Assembly: GCA_032464575.1 (NCBI GenBank)
Contig: JAWDKM010000002.1
Span: 558,001-622,000, forward strand
Reading direction: 5' to 3'
DNA from: Pontivivens sp032464575
GTDB lineage: Bacteria; Pseudomonadota; Alphaproteobacteria; Rhodobacterales; Rhodobacteraceae
Length of the DNA: 64,000 nucleotides
The first letter of the stretch is position 1, and each line of letters starts with the position of its first letter. The notes under the pieces are model-generated. The model had not been told where the DNA came from. It was given only the letters and a program-made list of their open reading frames with translations, and searched no databases. The translations under genes and the position numbers were made by a program. Positions 16,186 through 25,890 of this stretch are shown one piece after another.

Positions 16186-16767
16186 ATGCGCGCCCTAGTC
16201 CTCTACGCCCATCCCGTGCCCGACAGCTTCGGCTCCGTCCTGCACGCCCGCACCGTGCGCACGCTGCGCGACCGCGGCTGGGACGTGGACGATTGCGACC
16301 TGAACGCGGAGGGTTTCTCCCCCGTCCTGACCGAAGCGGAGCGGCGCGGCTACCACACCGAGCCCGCCAATATCGAGCCCGTCCGCGAATATGTCGAGCG
16401 GCTGCGCGCGGCGCAGGCGCTCGTCCTGTGCTTTCCGGTCTGGAACTTCGGATATCCCGCGATCCTCAAGGGCTTCTTCGACAGGGTGTTCCTTCCCGGC
16501 GTCTCCTTCAAGCTGGTGAACGGCAAGGTGCGTCCGAACCTCACCCATATCGAGAAGCTCGCCGCCGTGACCACCTATGGCGGCAACCGGACGCGCGCGT
16601 TCCTTGCCGGCGATCCGCCGCGCAAGATCGTCACCCGCTCGCTGCGCTATGTCTGCCACCCAAGGGTCAAGACGAAGTATCTTGCGCTCTATGACATGAA
16701 CCGCGCCGACGATACGCGCCGACGCGGCTTCCACAAGCGTGTCATGGAAGAGATGAGAGAGTTCTGA
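16186..16767 (+). CDS. NAD(P)H-dependent flavin oxidoreductase, flavodoxin-like fold (copy 1)
   Basis: 193-aa protein of the NQO1/KefF/MdaB-like flavodoxin_2 family: N-terminal ALVLYAHPVPDSFGSVLH binds FMN/FAD phosphate, LVLCFPVWNFGYPAILKGFFD is the central P-x-W-x-F/Y motif, then FLPGVSFKLVNG and TTYGGNR. These enzymes reduce quinones or supply reduced flavin. A second homologue follows with the start codon sharing one base (TGATG), so the two may form a pair. Both probably serve the oxidative steps of this operon. Confidence 0.88.
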   Translation: MRALVLYAHPVPDSFGSVLHARTVRTLRDRGWDVDDCDLNAEGFSPVLTEAERRGYHTEPANIEPVREYVERLRAAQALVLCFPVWNFGYPAILKGFFDRVFLPGVSFKLVNGKVRPNLTHIEKLAAVTTYGGNRTRAFLAGDPPRKIVTRSLRYVCHPRVKTKYLALYDMNRADDTRRRGFHKRVMEEMREF

Positions 16768-17357
16768 TGAGGGTCCTCGTGATCTACTGCCATCCAAGCC
16801 CCGAGAGCTTCACGGCCGCGGTGCGCGACACGGTGCTTGCCCGTATCGGGAACAAGGCGGAGGTCCGTGTACGCGACCTCTATGCCGAGGACTTCCAGCC
16901 GCTGCTGACCCGTGAGGAGCTCGCCAACCACTACGAGCCCTCCAATGTCGAGCCGGTGAAGGACCATGTCGCGGACCTTGAATGGTGCGACACCCTGATC
17001 CTGATCTACCCGACCTGGTGGTACGGGCTGCCCGCGATGATCAAGGGCTGGCTCGACCGGGTGCTGCTGCCGGAGGTCGCCTTCCTCATGCCCGACGCCG
17101 TGAACACCAATATCCGCCCTGGCCTCACTCATATCGAGCGGCTGGCAGTCTTCACCACCTACGGGGCAAGCTGGTGGCTGACACGCTTCATCGGCGCGCC
17201 GGGTCGGCGGACGATCTTGCGTGGCGTCCGGTTGCTCTGTGCGAAGCGCTGCCGGACGGCCTTTGCCACGCACTACCTGATGGACAGCTCCACACCGGAG
17301 AGCCGGCGGCGTCACCTGGAACGCGTGGCACGCAAGACCGACAGGCTGATCGCATGA
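16767..17357 (+). CDS. NAD(P)H-dependent flavin oxidoreductase, flavodoxin-like fold (copy 2)
   Basis: 196-aa paralogue of the preceding gene: VLVIYCHPSPESFTAAVRD, LILIYPTWWYGLPAMIKGWLD, VLLPEVAFLM, THIERLAVFTTYGASWW. The central motif reads PTWWYGLP, where copy 1 has PVWNFGYP, so substrate or partner choice may differ. Likely cytosolic and FMN- or FAD-dependent. The stop overlaps the start of the oxygenase gene by 4 bases (ATGA). Confidence 0.88.
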   Translation: MRVLVIYCHPSPESFTAAVRDTVLARIGNKAEVRVRDLYAEDFQPLLTREELANHYEPSNVEPVKDHVADLEWCDTLILIYPTWWYGLPAMIKGWLDRVLLPEVAFLMPDAVNTNIRPGLTHIERLAVFTTYGASWWLTRFIGAPGRRTILRGVRLLCAKRCRTAFATHYLMDSSTPESRRRHLERVARKTDRLIA

Positions 17358-18238
17358 TCCCGCGCATCGACCTCCGCCAGAAGGAGCAGGCCTTCTCGCG
17401 GACCGTGGGAGAGGCCGCGCGTGGACCGGGCTTCTTCCTGCTCGACGGTCATGGCCTGGACCCCGTTCCGGTCTTCGCCGCCGCGCGGAACTTTTTCGCC
17501 CAGCCGCAGGACCGCAAGGACGCCGTCTCGATCAGCCACTCCGCGCACAACCGCGGCTATGTCACTCTGGGCCAAGAGCGGCTCGACGACACCACTGGGA
17601 CGCCGGACCGGAAGGAGGCGTTCAACATCGGCCTCGACCTTGACGAGGATGACCCGCGGGTTCGCGCGGCCGAGCCTTTCCGTGGGACCAACCTGTGGCC
17701 CGAACTCGACGGTTTTCGCCGCACGACCCTCGGCTGGTACAACTCCACCTGGGCGCTGGGCGTCGAGCTGATGCGGGCCGTCGCGCGCGATCTCGACCTG
17801 CCGCTGGACCATTTCACGCCGAGCTTCGACGCGCCCATGGCCACCCTGCGCCTGCTGCGCTACCCGGCGCAGGACGGTGCCGGCGGTATCGGAGCCGGTG
17901 CACATACGGACTACGGCGCGCTGACGCTGCTGATGACCGACGGCACCGCAGGCCTTCAGGTGAAACCGCGCGACGGCGACTGGATCGACGTGCCGCCCGC
18001 CGATGGCGCCTTCGTCGTGAACATCGGTGATTGCCTGATGCGCTGGACCAACGGCGTCTATGCGTCGACCCCGCACCGCGTGCTGCCCCCGCCGCGCGAG
18101 CGGTTCTCGCTGGCGTTCTTCCTGGATCCCAACCCGGATGCGATCATCGCCGCCCTTCCGGGCACGGGCGACGCCAGATGGCCCCCGGTCAGCGGCGCGG
18201 ACTATCTCCGATCCCGGCTGGAGGCGACCTATGGCTGA
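17354..18238 (+). CDS. 2-oxoglutarate/Fe(II)-dependent oxygenase, isopenicillin N synthase family
   Basis: 294-aa non-haem iron oxygenase. The iron triad is H184 and D186 in AHTDYGAL and H241 in STPHRV; R250 and S252 form the RxS 2-oxoglutarate (or substrate) anchor. The N-terminal DIOX_N part starts at IPRIDLRQKEQAF and contains GFFLLDGHGLD. Family members hydroxylate, desaturate or demethylate small molecules. In this operon it may open or N-dealkylate the imported compound. Coupled to the upstream flavin reductase; 24 bases separate it from the creatininase gene. Confidence 0.9.
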   Translation: MIPRIDLRQKEQAFSRTVGEAARGPGFFLLDGHGLDPVPVFAAARNFFAQPQDRKDAVSISHSAHNRGYVTLGQERLDDTTGTPDRKEAFNIGLDLDEDDPRVRAAEPFRGTNLWPELDGFRRTTLGWYNSTWALGVELMRAVARDLDLPLDHFTPSFDAPMATLRLLRYPAQDGAGGIGAGAHTDYGALTLLMTDGTAGLQVKPRDGDWIDVPPADGAFVVNIGDCLMRWTNGVYASTPHRVLPPPRERFSLAFFLDPNPDAIIAALPGTGDARWPPVSGADYLRSRLEATYG

Positions 18239-18245
18239 CGGGAGC

Positions 18246-18269
18246 GGCGTATTTGGGGAAAGATGAAGG
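18246..18269 (+). repeat. Copy of the TATTT/AAGATGAAG short repeat
   Basis: GGCGTATTTGGGGAAAGATG followed by AAG; matches the recurring element also seen at 35267, 36041, 42040, 44017 and 52161. Here its tail supplies the probable ATG start codon (18263) of the creatininase gene, with GGGGAAAG serving as the ribosome-binding region. Confidence 0.6.
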
Positions 18270-19072
18270 ACGGGCCGATGCGCAGGATGTTCTGGAGCGA
18301 GTACCGCACCACCGAGTTCGAGGGGATGGATCCCGATCGTACCATCGTCATCCTGCCCACGGCAGCGGTCGAGCAGCACGGTCCGCACCTGCCTACGGGC
18401 ACCGACACGATGATCGCGGACGGGATGCTGGCGACGGTGCGCGAGCGTCTGCCGGACGACCTCGACATCCTGATCCTGCCGACGCAGGCAGTTGGCAAGT
18501 CGAACGAGCATCTGCATGCGCCGGGCACGCTGACCTTGCCTTATGACCTGGCACTGCCGGCGTGGACGGAGATCGGCCTTTCGGTGGCGCGGGCGGGCTT
18601 GAAGAAGCTGGTCATCGCCAACTCGCACGGTGGAAATCTCGACATGATCGGTATCCTCGCGCGGGAGCTGCGGGTGCGCGCCGGACTGCTCGCCGTGCGC
18701 TGCCAATGGGGCAGTTTCGGGCATCCGGAGGGGATGTTTCCGGTCGAGGAGCTTGCCTTCGGGATCCACGGCGGTGATGTGGAGACGTCCCTGATGCTGC
18801 ACTTCCGGTCGGAGCTCGTGGACATGGCCCATGCCGAGGATTTCCGCTCCACCGCGCGGGAAACCGCGCTCCAGCCCGTCGGCCCGGTCGCCTATGGCTG
18901 GATCGCCTCCGACCTCAACACCGAAGGCACCGTCGGCGATGCCTCCCTCGCGACGGTGGAGAAGGGGCGCGCCGTGGCCGAGCACCAGGCCGACGGCTTC
19001 ATTGGCCTCCTGCGGCAGGTCCGCGACTTCAACGCGGCCCTGATGGAGCCCGTGTGCGATCAGCCGGCATAG
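18263..19072 (+). CDS. Creatininase-family amidohydrolase
   Basis: 269-aa metal-dependent hydrolase. Creatininase motifs are intact: E37 and H39 in AAVEQHGPHLPTGTD with D48, NSHGGN (H122), and GIHGGDVETS (H169, E174). Family members open creatinine, hydrolyse formamides in riboflavin/F420 precursor synthesis, or trim the mycofactocin peptide (MftE). With the CodA-like enzyme upstream, hydrolysis of a cyclic amide or formamide is plausible. Start ATG 18263 lies in a repeat copy; ATG 18278 is an alternative. Its 3' end overlaps the convergent peroxiredoxin gene by 13 bases. Confidence 0.87.
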   Translation: MKDGPMRRMFWSEYRTTEFEGMDPDRTIVILPTAAVEQHGPHLPTGTDTMIADGMLATVRERLPDDLDILILPTQAVGKSNEHLHAPGTLTLPYDLALPAWTEIGLSVARAGLKKLVIANSHGGNLDMIGILARELRVRAGLLAVRCQWGSFGHPEGMFPVEELAFGIHGGDVETSLMLHFRSELVDMAHAEDFRSTARETALQPVGPVAYGWIASDLNTEGTVGDASLATVEKGRAVAEHQADGFIGLLRQVRDFNAALMEPVCDQPA

Positions 19073-19578
19073 GTGCCACGCGTCGGGTAGTCGTTTTCGA
19101 GGACGTATCTCAGCCCTCCGATGAGCTGGTCGAGCGGCGGCCGGGTGAAGGGCGCGTTCTGGATCTCGACGAAGAAGACCTTGCCTGTCCTATCGAGCAC
19201 CACCAGGCCGGGCTCGGAGAAGATGTCGGGCTCACTCGATCCTTCCCGCTTCGACGACAGCCAGAGGCCCCAGGCCCGCGCCACCTCCGCCGTCATGCCG
19301 AAGGCCACGGGAAGACTGGTCAGTCCCCAGTCGGAATAGGACGCCTCCGCCCGCTCGGTTCCATCCATCGAGACAGCGACGATATCCGCTCCGATCCCGG
19401 CAAAGTCGTCCATCGCCGCTTCGACCTGCTGCAGGTAACCGCGGCAGATCGGGCAGTGCTTCCCACGGTAGAAGACGAGAATGTTGAAGTTCTCGGGCGA
19501 CTGCTGTGCCAGATCCCACGTACCGCCCCCGATCAGCGGAAGCGTGAGCGGCGGCGGCACCTGTGCCGGAACGAGCAT
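19060..19578 (-). CDS. Peroxiredoxin-like (AhpC/TSA, thioredoxin-fold) protein
   Basis: 172-aa redoxin. FYRGKHCPICRGYLQQVEAA carries a CPIC dithiol at the position of the peroxidatic cysteine. It is followed by IVAVSMDGTERAEAS and GLVVLDRTGKVFFVEIQN, typical of the AhpC/TSA subgroup annotated as peroxiredoxin-like. No resolving cysteine is seen elsewhere, so C-x-x-C chemistry is likely. Probably cytoplasmic; no signal peptide. Role is presumed peroxide reduction or thiol redox control. Convergent with the creatininase gene. Confidence 0.82.
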   Translation of the reverse strand: MLVPAQVPPPLTLPLIGGGTWDLAQQSPENFNILVFYRGKHCPICRGYLQQVEAAMDDFAGIGADIVAVSMDGTERAEASYSDWGLTSLPVAFGMTAEVARAWGLWLSSKREGSSEPDIFSEPGLVVLDRTGKVFFVEIQNAPFTRPPLDQLIGGLRYVLENDYPTRGTYAG

Positions 19579-19645
19579 GGCGTATCTCCTGTTGTGCCCA
19601 AGCGCGCGACAGGAGATGGGCCGGGTTGCCCAACTTCCAAGGGGC

Positions 19646-20368
19646 TCAATCCCGCCGCAGCCTGCGGTCCATCGTTGCGATGTTGCGCAGCGAGTGGAGG
19701 TGGAGATAGCAGAGCTCCAGCTCGTCGGTCTGTGCCATGGCGTGCTGGGTATCGCCCGGAAGGGCCTTCAGCTTGTCGCGGCCGATCGTGCGGAAGCCCG
19801 CGATGCGCGTGGAGGCGCCGTTGCTGCCTCCGAACTCGGCGCGTGCATCTTCCAGCAGGTCGAGATCCACGAGCCGCTTCATGAAGGCGCGGGTGCGGTT
19901 GAACTGCGCCTGGTAGTCGGTTGAGAACTTCAGCATCCGTTCGAGATAGTCCGTCCGGTTGCCCTCCGCATCGAACAGGCGTTCGCCTATGCCATCGGTC
20001 TTCAGGCCCTCGTAGGCTTCGTCGATACACAGCGTGAAGCTTCCTTCCTTCTGTCCGGCGGCGAAGACGAAGGGATAGCGGCGCAGGAATGCCGGGATGT
20101 AGCCGCCGATCCACTGGCCCTGGCCATTGACGAAGGCGTTGTCGCCCTCCCGCCGGCCAAGGATGACTGTGGGCATGAGGTCATCGCCGCTGCCGACGAA
20201 GACGATCACGTGCTCGCTCGCCGCCGCCGCGAACTCCGCTGCGGCCAGAGGTACCGAGTTGACTCCGGCCGCGAAGCCGTAGCCTGCCTTCGTATCGACC
20301 GACAGGCCGCCATGCTGTTCAGGCGTGATCGGCACGGCGCGTTCGTAAATGATCATCTGTTTGCTCAT
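19646..20368 (-). CDS. SapC family protein
   Basis: 240-aa protein matching the SapC family (named after a Campylobacter surface-layer export gene, but widespread and without an established role). Signature regions: YERAVPITPEQHGGLSV, GYGFAAGVNSVPLAAAEFAAA, ILGRREGDNAFVNGQGQWIG and YIPAFLRRYPFVFA. Cytoplasmic by appearance; no signal peptide or membrane helix. Lies upstream of the peroxiredoxin on the same strand with a 67-base gap and divergent from the zinc peptidase gene. Confidence 0.85.
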   Translation of the reverse strand: MSKQMIIYERAVPITPEQHGGLSVDTKAGYGFAAGVNSVPLAAAEFAAAASEHVIVFVGSGDDLMPTVILGRREGDNAFVNGQGQWIGGYIPAFLRRYPFVFAAGQKEGSFTLCIDEAYEGLKTDGIGERLFDAEGNRTDYLERMLKFSTDYQAQFNRTRAFMKRLVDLDLLEDARAEFGGSNGASTRIAGFRTIGRDKLKALPGDTQHAMAQTDELELCYLHLHSLRNIATMDRRLRRD

Positions 20369-20494
20369 GAACCCCTCCCCAGAGTGTTTTCATCGCTTAT
20401 CGCAAAGGGAAGGAGGTCCGCCTACCCCCAAATCCCTCCATGGCCGGGACTTCGCGCCGCGCTACCTGCATTTGGCGACAACGGGAGAGACAGG

Positions 20495-21343
20495 ATGAAG
20501 TGGCGCAACCGCAGGGCAAGCCGGAACGTGAAGGACCTCCGGGGCAAGGGCACCGGACCCGCGATCGGCGGAGCGGGTGTCATCCTTGTCCTTCTCGCAG
20601 GGTGGATCTTCGGTTTCGATCCCTCCTTCATCCTGAACTCGGGTCTCGTCGGCGGCGGTGCTCCTACCTCAACCTCCGTCTCTAGTCCGAACCGGATCGA
20701 CGACGAGGCGGAGGAGTTCGTCGCCGTCGTGCTCGCCGATACGGAGGAGGTGTGGAGCACCGTCTTCGCCGAGAACGGCGGTCGCTATGTCGAGCCCACT
20801 CTGGTCCTCTTCACCGGGGCCGTCTCATCGGCCTGCGGACAGGCGTCGAGCGCCGTGGGGCCGTTCTACTGCCCCGGCGATCAGCAGATCTATCTCGATC
20901 TCGATTTCTTCCGCGTCCTCGAACAGCGGTTGGGTGCCGGTGGCGATTTCGCGCGGGCCTATGTCATCGCGCACGAGGTTGCCCACCATGTGCAGAACCT
21001 CACCGGTCAGCTCGGCACCGTGGAGCAGGCCCGCCGGCGGGCCTCCGAGGTCGAGGCGAACCGCCTGACCGTGCGCCTGGAACTGCAGGCCGACTGCTAC
21101 TCCGGCGTCTGGGCGAATCGCGCGCAGGAGATGTTCGGCGTGCTGGAGCGCGGCGATCTGCGCGAGGCCCTCGATGCCGCCTCGGCCATCGGTGACGACA
21201 CGCTCCAGCGGCGCAGCCAGGGCTATGTCGTTCCCGACAGCTTCACGCACGGAACGTCCGAACAGCGGATGAGCTGGTTCGCGCGCGGCTTCGAAACCGG
21301 GGATCCGGCGGCGTGCGACACCTTCGCGGTACGTGAACTCTGA
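20495..21343 (+). CDS. Neutral zinc metallopeptidase (YpfJ family)
   Basis: 282-aa membrane-anchored protein: a basic N-terminus, one transmembrane helix (about residues 24-40), then a zinc peptidase domain with HEVAHH at 160-165 and a downstream glutamate in LQADCYSGVWA. Three conserved-type cysteines (SSACGQA, PFYCPGD, and DPAACDTF near the C-terminus) are visible. The family (PF04228) has the metalloprotease signature but little biochemistry. Start at ATG 20495 with GGGAGAGACAGG upstream. Divergent from sapC; 126 bases between them should hold both promoters. Confidence 0.9.
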   Translation: MKWRNRRASRNVKDLRGKGTGPAIGGAGVILVLLAGWIFGFDPSFILNSGLVGGGAPTSTSVSSPNRIDDEAEEFVAVVLADTEEVWSTVFAENGGRYVEPTLVLFTGAVSSACGQASSAVGPFYCPGDQQIYLDLDFFRVLEQRLGAGGDFARAYVIAHEVAHHVQNLTGQLGTVEQARRRASEVEANRLTVRLELQADCYSGVWANRAQEMFGVLERGDLREALDAASAIGDDTLQRRSQGYVVPDSFTHGTSEQRMSWFARGFETGDPAACDTFAVREL

Positions 21344-21394
21344 ACCGATCTCGCGTGTTGATCGAACGAACCGGAACAAGGGAGACATCGCGAC

Positions 21395-22003
21395 ATGCTC
21401 GTGAAATACCGTGATCTCAACGGTCTGACGCTCGATGGCGAAAACGCCGATGGAAAGGTGTCCGACCTCTACCTGACTGACGACCTCGCCGTAGCGCACG
21501 TGGCGGTCGAGTTCGGCGGACTGCTCGACCGCGATCCGCGCCTCGTTCCGGTCCACGCGCTCGGAACCCCATCGCTTGAGGAGACCCGCTGGCCCGCGAG
21601 CTCGGATGCCGGGGCGACTGCACAGGCCGTGGGCGATGACGAGCCGCTGCGCCGCCTGACTGGCAACCTGCCCGACATCCATGACAACTTGCGGCGGGCG
21701 GGAACCTTCGCTGGCGTCAGTCTCGACATGAATGAGGGTCCGATGGGCCGGATACTCGATCTCGTGCTCGATACGGAGACCTGGTCCGTTGCGTTTCTCG
21801 TCGTCGAGACCGGGTCGTGGTTGCCCGACCGTCAGGTGTTGCTACCGATCGAGAAAGTCGAACGCATCGACTGGTCCGGACGCACGGCGCACGTCGCCGT
21901 GACACAGGAGGAGGTCAGCAAGGCGCCGGACGTGTTCAAGAACGACCGGATCGAGACGCGAGGCACCGGGACGCTGCTGACATACTACGGTCTCAGCGCC
22001 TGA
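21395..22003 (+). CDS. PRC-barrel domain protein
   Basis: 202-aa soluble protein with two beta-barrel-like halves: an N-terminal part (DLNGLTLDGENADGKVSDLY, FGGLLDRDPRLVPVHAL) and a C-terminal PRC-barrel (MGRILDLVLDTETWSVAFLV, ETGSWLPDRQVLLPIEKVER). PRC-barrel domains occur in RimM and the photosynthetic reaction-centre H subunit. In stand-alone proteins they often go with envelope or stress functions, but none is established here. AACAAGGGAGACATCGCGAC precedes the ATG at 21395. Followed after 4 bases by the YihY-type membrane gene. Confidence 0.82.
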   Translation: MLVKYRDLNGLTLDGENADGKVSDLYLTDDLAVAHVAVEFGGLLDRDPRLVPVHALGTPSLEETRWPASSDAGATAQAVGDDEPLRRLTGNLPDIHDNLRRAGTFAGVSLDMNEGPMGRILDLVLDTETWSVAFLVVETGSWLPDRQVLLPIEKVERIDWSGRTAHVAVTQEEVSKAPDVFKNDRIETRGTGTLLTYYGLSA

Positions 22004-22007
22004 TCCG

Positions 22008-22961
22008 ATGCCGGCGCGCGCCGCATACGGTTTCCGGCCGTTCGTCCTCTTCGCCCTGCGCGACTGGATCGAAACGTTGGGCCGGGTCGTGCGGGGCGTG
22101 TCGGAACGCAATCTCTTCCTCGCCTCCGGCGGCATGGCCTTCTTCGCCACATTGTCGATCTTCCCGTTTCTTGCCTTCCTTATTGCGCTCTACGGCTACA
22201 TCTCCGATCCGACGATCATCTTGTTGCATATCGACCGGCTCGAGGCCTTTGTGCCGCCGGCCGCTTACGATCTGATCGAAGGGCAGTTGATGTCCGTGCT
22301 GACGACGGATCGATCCGGGCATGGGCTGACCGGCGTGATTTCCATCGCCTTCACGCTATGGGCTGCGCGGGCCGGATCGAATGCACTGTTGCAGGGGTTG
22401 GATCTCGTCTACCCCGATACCTCGCTACGGGGATTTCTGAGGCATACCATGACGGCCGTCGCGATCACGTTGACCCTGGTCGGCGTGGCGATCTTCGCGC
22501 TGCTGGTGGTGGTGGCCGTGCCGGTGGCATTGCAATATTTGCCGCTCGCGCAATCGGCGGAGACGATCATCACCGTACTGACCTGGCTCACCGGCTTCGT
22601 CGCGATGCTGCTCGCCATAGGGGTTATCTACCGCTACGGGCCGAACCGTCGGGGAAACCGGGCGCCGATCCTGTCCTTCGGCGGGTTGGTTGCGGGGCTA
22701 CTCTGGATGGCAGCCTCAACGCTTTTTTCCTACTATCTCAAGAGCTTCGGAAACTATAACGAGATTTATGGCTCCATCGGAGCAGTGGCCGCGCTGATGA
22801 TGTGGTTCTTCGTTTCGAGCTTCGTCATTCTGCTGGGTGCCCTGTTGAACAGGGAGATCGAGCAGCAGTCGCTCGTCGCGTCGGAGCCGCTGCACCAGCG
22901 CTCGGAAGATGGGCCGGTCGATGAGTTGATCGGCGACAAGAGCCTGCTGCCGCCGAGCTGA
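22008..22961 (+). CDS. YihY/BrkB family integral membrane protein
   Basis: 317-aa inner-membrane protein with about six hydrophobic segments. YihY/virulence factor BrkB features: SERNLFLASGGMAFFATLSIFPFLAFLIAL (split over the first helix), GANLLALFR-like LWAARAGSNALLQGLDLVY, and RYGPNRRGNRAPILSFGGLVAGLLW, followed by FSYYLKSFGNYNEIYGSIGA. Previously mis-annotated as ribonuclease BN; actual role unknown. Adjacent to the PRC-barrel gene and probably co-transcribed. Confidence 0.9.
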   Translation: MPARAAYGFRPFVLFALRDWIETLGRVVRGVSERNLFLASGGMAFFATLSIFPFLAFLIALYGYISDPTIILLHIDRLEAFVPPAAYDLIEGQLMSVLTTDRSGHGLTGVISIAFTLWAARAGSNALLQGLDLVYPDTSLRGFLRHTMTAVAITLTLVGVAIFALLVVVAVPVALQYLPLAQSAETIITVLTWLTGFVAMLLAIGVIYRYGPNRRGNRAPILSFGGLVAGLLWMAASTLFSYYLKSFGNYNEIYGSIGAVAALMMWFFVSSFVILLGALLNREIEQQSLVASEPLHQRSEDGPVDELIGDKSLLPPS

Positions 22962-23125
22962 ACGCCAATGGTTCGCATCGAAAGCTGAACGACCTCTCTC
23001 CCTCCGTTCACCTTCGTCGATGCGGGAGCCGGGAATATGGTTTGCACGCACCGAAGCGATGCGCGCCGTCGATCCCTGAGCCTTCGTCTTTCCGATAAGT
23101 ATGCCAGCCGGAGGCTCCCGCCCCC

Positions 23126-24238
<1,113 letters not shown>

Positions 24239-24339
24239 GGTGTGTCCTCCCGTTTCAGCCGACGCTGGGACAAAGCTGCGCGCCGCGCAACCCTGCTATG
24301 CCTTGGTCGGACAGGGTAGGCCGGCCTAAGTTGCTGTTC

Positions 24340-25362
24340 ATGACGGACATCTGGATCAGGACGCTCACCGCGCTGGGCATCGGGGCGGCCGGGGCAACCA
24401 TGGCGCATGTCGTCGGAGCACCCGCGGCGTTACTGACCGGCCCGGCGCTGGCGGTATCGCTGGCTGCATTTGCGGGCGTGCGGCTTGCCCTGCCGGCCCG
24501 GTTGCGCGACGTCGCCTTCGTCGTGCTGGGCGTGGGTATGGGCACTGGCGTGACGCCGGCCTCGGTGGAGGCCGTGGTAGCGTGGCCGGTGAGCTTCGCG
24601 ATATTGGCTGTGGCGGTCACGGCGATCCTGGTTTTCGGCGCGCTGTCGGTGCACGGAGTGACCGGGCGCGGGCGCAACACGTCGGTGCTCGCCGCCTCGC
24701 CGGGGCATCTGAGCTACGTGCTGGGACTCAGCATCGAGACGCGGGCAGATGTGGGCTTCGTAACGGTGGTGCAAAGCCTGCGGCTGCTGGCGCTGACGCT
24801 GGTGGTGCCGCTGGTCGTGGGCTCGGGCACTGCGGTCGGGATGGCCCAAGGTGAGACGCTGGCGCTGCATCACCTAGCGGCGCTGCTGGCGGGCGCTGTG
24901 GTGCTAGGCCTCGTGCTGATGAAGCTGCGGGTACCAGCGGCGCTGCTGCTCGGCGGGATGATCGTCTCCGCGGCGGGCCATGCCGGGGACTGGACACCGG
25001 GGGTGCTGCCGAGCTGGTTGGCGCTGCCGGGCTTCGTGGTGCTTGGCACGCTGATCGGGACGCGGTTCGACGGGATGGACCGGGCGGCCCTGCGCGCGGC
25101 GGCGGGGGTTGCGACAGTGCTGACCGGTTTCGCCGTGGGACTCGCGGCGGCGGGTGCGTGGATCGTAGCGGCGCTGACGGGCCTGCCGCTTGTGACGCTG
25201 TTGATTGCCTTCGCCCCCGGCGGAGTGGAAACGATGGCGGCGATGGCGGTGGCGCTGGACGCCGACCCGGCCTTCGTCGCGGCGCACCATGTGTTCCGTC
25301 TGCTCTGGTTGACCTTGCTGATACCGCTCTCCGTCGAGCGGGGCGCGCTCAGTCGGGAGTGA
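24340..25362 (+). CDS. AbrB-type integral membrane protein (PF05145 family)
   Basis: 340-aa very hydrophobic protein with about nine to ten membrane segments in a duplicated arrangement, matching the family labelled AbrB or putative ammonia monooxygenase. Both labels are misleading: there is no DNA-binding fold and no monooxygenase. Typical parts: GAAGATMAHVVGAPAALLTGP, LGVGMGTGVTP, SPGHLSYVLGLS and AFAPGGVETMAAMAVAL, which includes the duplicated PGG/PGH loops. Probably a transporter of unknown substrate. Start at ATG 24340. The stop overlaps arfB by 14 bases on the opposite strand. Confidence 0.85.
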   Translation: MTDIWIRTLTALGIGAAGATMAHVVGAPAALLTGPALAVSLAAFAGVRLALPARLRDVAFVVLGVGMGTGVTPASVEAVVAWPVSFAILAVAVTAILVFGALSVHGVTGRGRNTSVLAASPGHLSYVLGLSIETRADVGFVTVVQSLRLLALTLVVPLVVGSGTAVGMAQGETLALHHLAALLAGAVVLGLVLMKLRVPAALLLGGMIVSAAGHAGDWTPGVLPSWLALPGFVVLGTLIGTRFDGMDRAALRAAAGVATVLTGFAVGLAAAGAWIVAALTGLPLVTLLIAFAPGGVETMAAMAVALDADPAFVAAHHVFRLLWLTLLIPLSVERGALSRE

Positions 25363-25771
25363 CCCGGCCGCGCAGCGCCTTCTTCTCACCCACCTGCTTC
25401 TTGGCCTCGACGCGGCGGCGCTGGCTCGCCTTGGTCGGTTTGGTGGGGATGCGGCGCTTGGGGCGCACGAGTGCGGCGCGGACCATGTCGATCAGCTTCG
25501 CCTCCGCCTCCTCCCGGTTCAGGGCCTGGGAGCGGTGTTTTTCGGAGGTGACGATCAGCGCGCCGTCCTTGGTCCACTTGCGGCCCGCGATGTGACGCAA
25601 GCGGGCCTTCACATCGCCCGGCAGGTTGGGCGAGCGTTGCGCCTCGAAACGCAGTTCCACGGCGGTGGAGACCTTGTTGACGTTCTGACCGCCGGGGCCG
25701 GAGGCGCGGGTGAACTGCTCGGTCAGCTCCCAGTCCTCGAGCGTTATGCGGTCGTTGATGCGGATCGGCAT
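25349..25771 (-). CDS. arfB: Alternative ribosome-rescue factor / peptidyl-tRNA hydrolase ArfB
   Basis: Rescues ribosomes stalled at mRNA ends by hydrolysing peptidyl-tRNA. 140 aa, as usual. The release-factor GGQ motif lies in FTRASGPGGQNVNKVSTAVEL, and the basic C-terminal tail that enters the empty mRNA channel is present (RPKRRIPTKPTKASQRRR and the following KKQVGEKK). Start taken as ATG 25771 (MPIRINDRITLEDWELTEQF); an ATG 10 codons upstream would add residues not typical of the family. A hairpin lies just upstream of the start. Confidence 0.94.
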   Translation of the reverse strand: MPIRINDRITLEDWELTEQFTRASGPGGQNVNKVSTAVELRFEAQRSPNLPGDVKARLRHIAGRKWTKDGALIVTSEKHRSQALNREEAEAKLIDMVRAALVRPKRRIPTKPTKASQRRRVEAKKQVGEKKALRGRVTPD

Positions 25772-25789
25772 GGGATGGTCCCAAATGGA

Positions 25790-25814
25790 GGAAGGGGCCA
25801 CGAGGGCCCCTTCC
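25790..25814. terminator. Hairpin between the microgene and arfB
   Basis: Perfect 10-bp stem GGAAGGGGCC (25790-25799)/GGCCCCTTCC (25805-25814) with a short ACGAG loop. On the minus strand it lies downstream of the 18-codon microgene and 18 bases before the arfB start codon. It could end the microgene transcript, although no run of T follows on that strand, or act on arfB expression. Confidence 0.5.
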
Positions 25815-25890
25815 GGTGTTGTTCGTGAGCTGGGGCGGATGACCGGCAGGCCATCGCCTGAGCGAAAGGATCATGTGAGGGGGCTGCCCC

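Noticed and set aside
17312..18985. A 557-codon minus-strand frame
   Set aside because: Antisense shadow of the oxygenase and creatininase genes, whose active-site motifs are complete on the plus strand.
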